Below are positions 32,717 through 34,743 of a stretch of DNA of 34,743 nucleotides, in pieces (positions within the stretch are counted from its first letter, which is position 1; the number at the start of each line of letters is the position of its first letter). The position numbers were made by a program, and so were the translations under genes. The notes beneath the pieces are model-generated. The model was given only the letters and a program-made list of their open reading frames with translations. It was not told the DNA's origin and made no database searches. The stretch comes from JBOGWY01 sp050694015 (GTDB taxonomy: Bacteria; Actinomycetota; CADDZG01; WHSQ01), in contig JBOGWY010000237.1 in NCBI GenBank assembly GCA_050694015.1, forward strand, positions 1 to 34,743, given 5' to 3'.

Positions 32717-33112
32717 GTGCGCAACCGGGTGCTCATCGCCGACGACTTGGATTTCGTGCGCGACGCGATACGCGTCACGCTGGAGCTCGGCGGCTTCACG
32801 GTAGTGGGTGAAGCGGGAGACGGCCTCAGCGCCTTCACCCTGGTCTTCGAGTTGAGGCCGGACTTTCTGATCCTCGACTACGACATGCCGAAGATGGATG
32901 GGGGGACAACCGCCGAGCTGGTTCGCGCCACGCGTCCCGACGTGGCGATCGTCGCGTTCTCGTCGGTGTTCGACGGCAGACCGTGGTGGGCCGATGCCCA
33001 TATCCGTAAGGACGGGGTCGCGGGGATCGTTCCCGTTCTGGAAGCGCTGAAGCCCCGCCGGATCATGATCTCGGACGAGGACGACGCCTTCGTACAGCTC
33101 ACCCTGATCTAA
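32717..33112 (+). CDS. Stand-alone response-regulator receiver protein
   Basis: A 131-residue protein that is essentially one receiver domain: Asp9/Asp10 in VLIADDLDF, phosphoacceptor Asp54 in LILDYDMPKMDGG, Ser82/Ser83 in VAFSSV, and Lys98 in HIRKDGV. The stretch after beta-4 (FDGRPWWADAHIRKDG) is several residues shorter than usual, so helix alpha-4 is reduced, which may change the output face. A 20-residue acidic tail follows, with no DNA-binding or enzymatic domain, so it would act by protein contact, as CheY or Spo0F do. No kinase lies beside it. It starts at GTG 32717, probably leaderless, 92 bp after the cobalamin operon and ahead of rnpB. Confidence 0.85.
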   Translation: MRNRVLIADDLDFVRDAIRVTLELGGFTVVGEAGDGLSAFTLVFELRPDFLILDYDMPKMDGGTTAELVRATRPDVAIVAFSSVFDGRPWWADAHIRKDGVAGIVPVLEALKPRRIMISDEDDAFVQLTLI

Positions 33113-33143
33113 GGGAAGCCCTGCGGGACCGCATCCGTTGGGA

Positions 33144-33149
33144 GATAAT
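33144..33149 (+). promoter_or_regulatory. -10 box of rnpB
   Basis: GATAAT lies seven bases before the predicted 5' end of RNase P RNA (about 33156), a good fit for a primary housekeeping promoter. The -35 region near 33121-33126 is weak. Confidence 0.55.
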
Positions 33150-33155
33150 GCAGAT

Positions 33156-33527
33156 GGAGCCGGCCGGGTGGTCGCGCGGTTTAGTGGCCGCGAGGAAAGT
33201 CCGGACTCCGTAGGGCAGGACGCTGGGGAAAGTCCCAGGCGGGGTGACCCGTGGAAAGTGCAACAGAGAGCAGACCGCCTCCAGCGAGAGGTGAGGGTGA
33301 AAGGGTGAGGTAAGAGCTCACCAGCGCAGCCGGTGACGGTTGCGGCTAGGCAAACCCCGTCCGGAGCAAGGTCGAATAGGAGGCATGGGCGGCCCGTCCG
33401 CCGTCTCAAGAAGACGGCACCTCCGGGTAGACCGCACGAGGCGAGCGGTAACGCTCGTCCCAGATGGATGACCACCGGCGTCGCCTGCGGGCGGCGTGCA
33501 CAGGATCCGGCTTACAGGCCGGCTCTG
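33156..33527 (+). ncRNA. rnpB: RNase P RNA, bacterial class A
   Basis: About 372 nt of RNase P catalytic RNA, which removes 5' leaders from pre-tRNA. The P1 helix is visible: GAGCCGGCC at 33157-33165 pairs with GGCCGGCTC at 33517-33525. Conserved segments follow in the right order: GAGGAAAGTCCGGACTCC at 33192-33209, AACAGAGAGCAGACCGCC at 33262-33279, GAGGTAAGAGCTCACC at 33307-33322, GGCAAACCCCGTCCGGAGCA around 33350, and GGATCCGGCTTACAG at 33503-33517. The layout and length fit class A (ancestral) rather than Bacillus class B. Ends are set by P1 and may be off by a few bases. All open frames here are shadows. Confidence 0.97.
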
Positions 33528-33534
33528 GAAACGG

Positions 33535-33565
33535 GAGCCCCCGTTCCGCTACGGAGCGGGGGCTC
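33535..33565 (+). terminator. Strong intrinsic terminator of rnpB
   Basis: GAGCCCCCGTTCC (33535-33547) pairs with GGAGCGGGGGCTC (33553-33565), a 13-bp stem with one T-G wobble and loop GCTAC, followed by TTCCGTTCTC. It lies eight bases after P1 of RNase P RNA. The T-tract is interrupted but the stem is very stable. Confidence 0.85.
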
Positions 33566-33684
33566 TTCCGTTCTCGGAAATACGTCGGATTCCGTATGTG
33601 GAACTACGCCGCGGGCGCCGATGGGTCATCACGGAGCGGTGAAGAACACTGGGGTCGTCTAGCCCCGCTCGCAGGAGTTGGAGA

Positions 33685-34743
33685 GTGTCACAGCAGATCA
33701 ACCCGAGCATCACTCGTTCGTCGCGTCATCTGGGTTACGCCCTGACCGCAACCTTCCTCGTTGCCATCGCGCCGGTGGCCGTCGTTGCGACCATGCCCCC
33801 GTTCACCAGCCTGCCCCGGTATCTGTCGATCATCGCCGGCATGGTCCTGTCCGTCGCGGTCACGCAAGCGGCCAACTTCGCGTGGGTGAAGTGGTTCGCG
33901 ACCGGAGATCTCGTTTTCGGGGACCTCATGTTGTGGGGGTGGGTACGACGGGTCCGCGTCCAGCGGCGCGTCGCACGCGTCGCCGAGAAGGTACGCGTTC
34001 TCGAGCAACCGGCCGGTGCGAACGCACTGTCGATCGAGGCGAAGACCAAGATCCTTACCGACCTCGTCGAGGCGCTCGAAACACGTGACTCCTACACTCA
34101 CGGTCATTCTCGACGGGTCACCCGACACGCGTTCATGATCGCGAAAGCGATGGGGCTGCCGCCCGCGCAGGTCGAACGGATCCGTATCGCGGCCTCCGTC
34201 CACGACGTGGGCAAGCTCGGGATCCCGCTGTCGATCATCCGTAAACCCGGGAAGCTCACCGACGACGAGTTCGCACAGATCGCCGAACACTCGGTGAAGG
34301 GGGCCGAGTTGGTGGCTCCGCTGGGCGACCCGATGCTCACGGCGATCGTCCGTCACCACCACGAGAGGATCGACGGCAGCGGTTACCCCGATCGCCTGTC
34401 CGGCGACGCGATCCCCCTCGGGGCGCGCATCATCGCCGTCGCCGACACGTTCGATGCCATCACGTCCACCCGTGCCTACCGGAAGGCGGCGCGTCATTCG
34501 ACGGCGCTGAAGATCATCCGGAAGGAGGCCGGGACCCAGCTCGATCGTGACGTGGTCAAGGCGTTCCTCGGCTATTACTCCGGACGCCGCAGCGTCGAAT
34601 GGTGGATGGTCGTGACGACTCTGCCTCAGCGGGCGTGGGCGGCCCTCGGCGGTTGGGGACGATCCGCGGTCGCGATGCCCGCGGTCAACGGGATCGCGGC
34701 GGCCGGCACGGCCGCGCTCGTCGCCACCTCACTCGCACCGGCA
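33685..34743 (+). CDS. Membrane-anchored HD-GYP domain protein (3' end outside window)
   Basis: The first 353 codons of a gene that runs off the window without a stop. Two hydrophobic helices (about residues 20-38 and 48-74) are followed by a basic, coiled linker and an HD-GYP domain from about 112 to 295. The HD pair is His173-Asp174 in SVHDVGKLGIP. The GYP signature is intact: HHHERIDGSGYPDRLSG, with Gly233-Tyr234-Pro235. c-di-GMP phosphodiesterase activity is therefore plausible, unlike the degenerate copy at 8274-9437. After the domain, residues 300-353 are Ala/Gly-rich with a further hydrophobic stretch at the window edge. The GTG at 33685 was chosen because AGGAG lies seven bases upstream. 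It sits downstream of the rnpB terminator, with no partner gene visible. Confidence 0.88.
   Translation, partial: MSQQINPSITRSSRHLGYALTATFLVAIAPVAVVATMPPFTSLPRYLSIIAGMVLSVAVTQAANFAWVKWFATGDLVFGDLMLWGWVRRVRVQRRVARVAEKVRVLEQPAGANALSIEAKTKILTDLVEALETRDSYTHGHSRRVTRHAFMIAKAMGLPPAQVERIRIAASVHDVGKLGIPLSIIRKPGKLTDDEFAQIAEHSVKGAELVAPLGDPMLTAIVRHHHERIDGSGYPDRLSGDAIPLGARIIAVADTFDAITSTRAYRKAARHSTALKIIRKEAGTQLDRDVVKAFLGYYSGRRSVEWWMVVTTLPQRAWAALGGWGRSAVAMPAVNGIAAAGTAALVATSLAPA

Noticed and set aside
32714..33475. 253-residue minus-strand open frame, and plus-strand frames at 33333-33745
   Set aside because: These cross the receiver gene, the RNase P RNA and its terminator; the RNA conservation explains the sequence.

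Overview
The window is a high-GC, gene-dense bacterial chromosome segment, most likely from an uncultured member of the Actinomycetota. This is inferred from the GlgE-type glucan cluster, the DUF3417-type glycogen phosphorylase, frequent GTG starts with some TTG, apparent leaderless promoters and chains of 4-bp gene overlaps. The exact class cannot be read from the sequence. There is no sign of phage, transposon or CRISPR material.

Region 1 (1-21.5 kb) is an alpha-glucan/trehalose island. After the tail of a branched-chain amino-acid-type binding protein (1-267), minus-strand genes treS, mak, glgB and a short GH57/DUF3536 gene form one overlapping operon (7055 down to 279). Upstream of it, also on the minus strand, are a receiver/HD-GYP protein, a CAP-domain exported protein, a four-helix membrane protein, and glgE. 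glgP is divergent from glgE and is overlapped by a gene for a receiver fused to a histidine-kinase dimerisation helix pair without an ATPase. A second minus-strand operon is glgX-treY-treZ, followed by a small YdeI/OmdA-like protein. Together these encode a closed loop. TreY and TreZ turn glucan into trehalose; TreS makes maltose; Mak makes maltose-1-phosphate; GlgE and GlgB rebuild branched glucan. GlgX and GlgP debranch and phosphorolyse it. No glgC or glgA is in the window.

Region 2 (21.5-24.3 kb) holds housekeeping genes: a coiled-coil zinc-ribbon protein, RNase HI, a YdjM/DUF457-like membrane protein, and on the other strand a two-TM GAF-like protein. The glgX/zinc-ribbon divergent promoter contains a perfect 23-bp tandem repeat.

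Region 3 (24.3-32.6 kb) is a cobalamin-riboswitch-controlled nine-gene operon. It carries corrinoid import (btuF, btuC, btuD), adenosylation and late nucleotide-loop assembly (cobO, cobU, cobQ, cobT, cobS), and a signal-less BtuF-like protein. Eight of eight junctions overlap by 1 or 4 bp. Corrin-ring genes and cbiB are absent from the window, so the operon looks built for salvage or late steps.

Region 4 (32.7-34.7 kb) holds a stand-alone receiver protein, the RNase P RNA gene with its own -10 box and a strong terminator, and a membrane HD-GYP protein cut by the window end.

The most unusual features are the signalling genes embedded in the glucan island, chiefly the receiver-DHp protein coupled to glgP and the receiver/HD-GYP protein with a degenerate GYP motif, together with the repeated promoter element at glgX.
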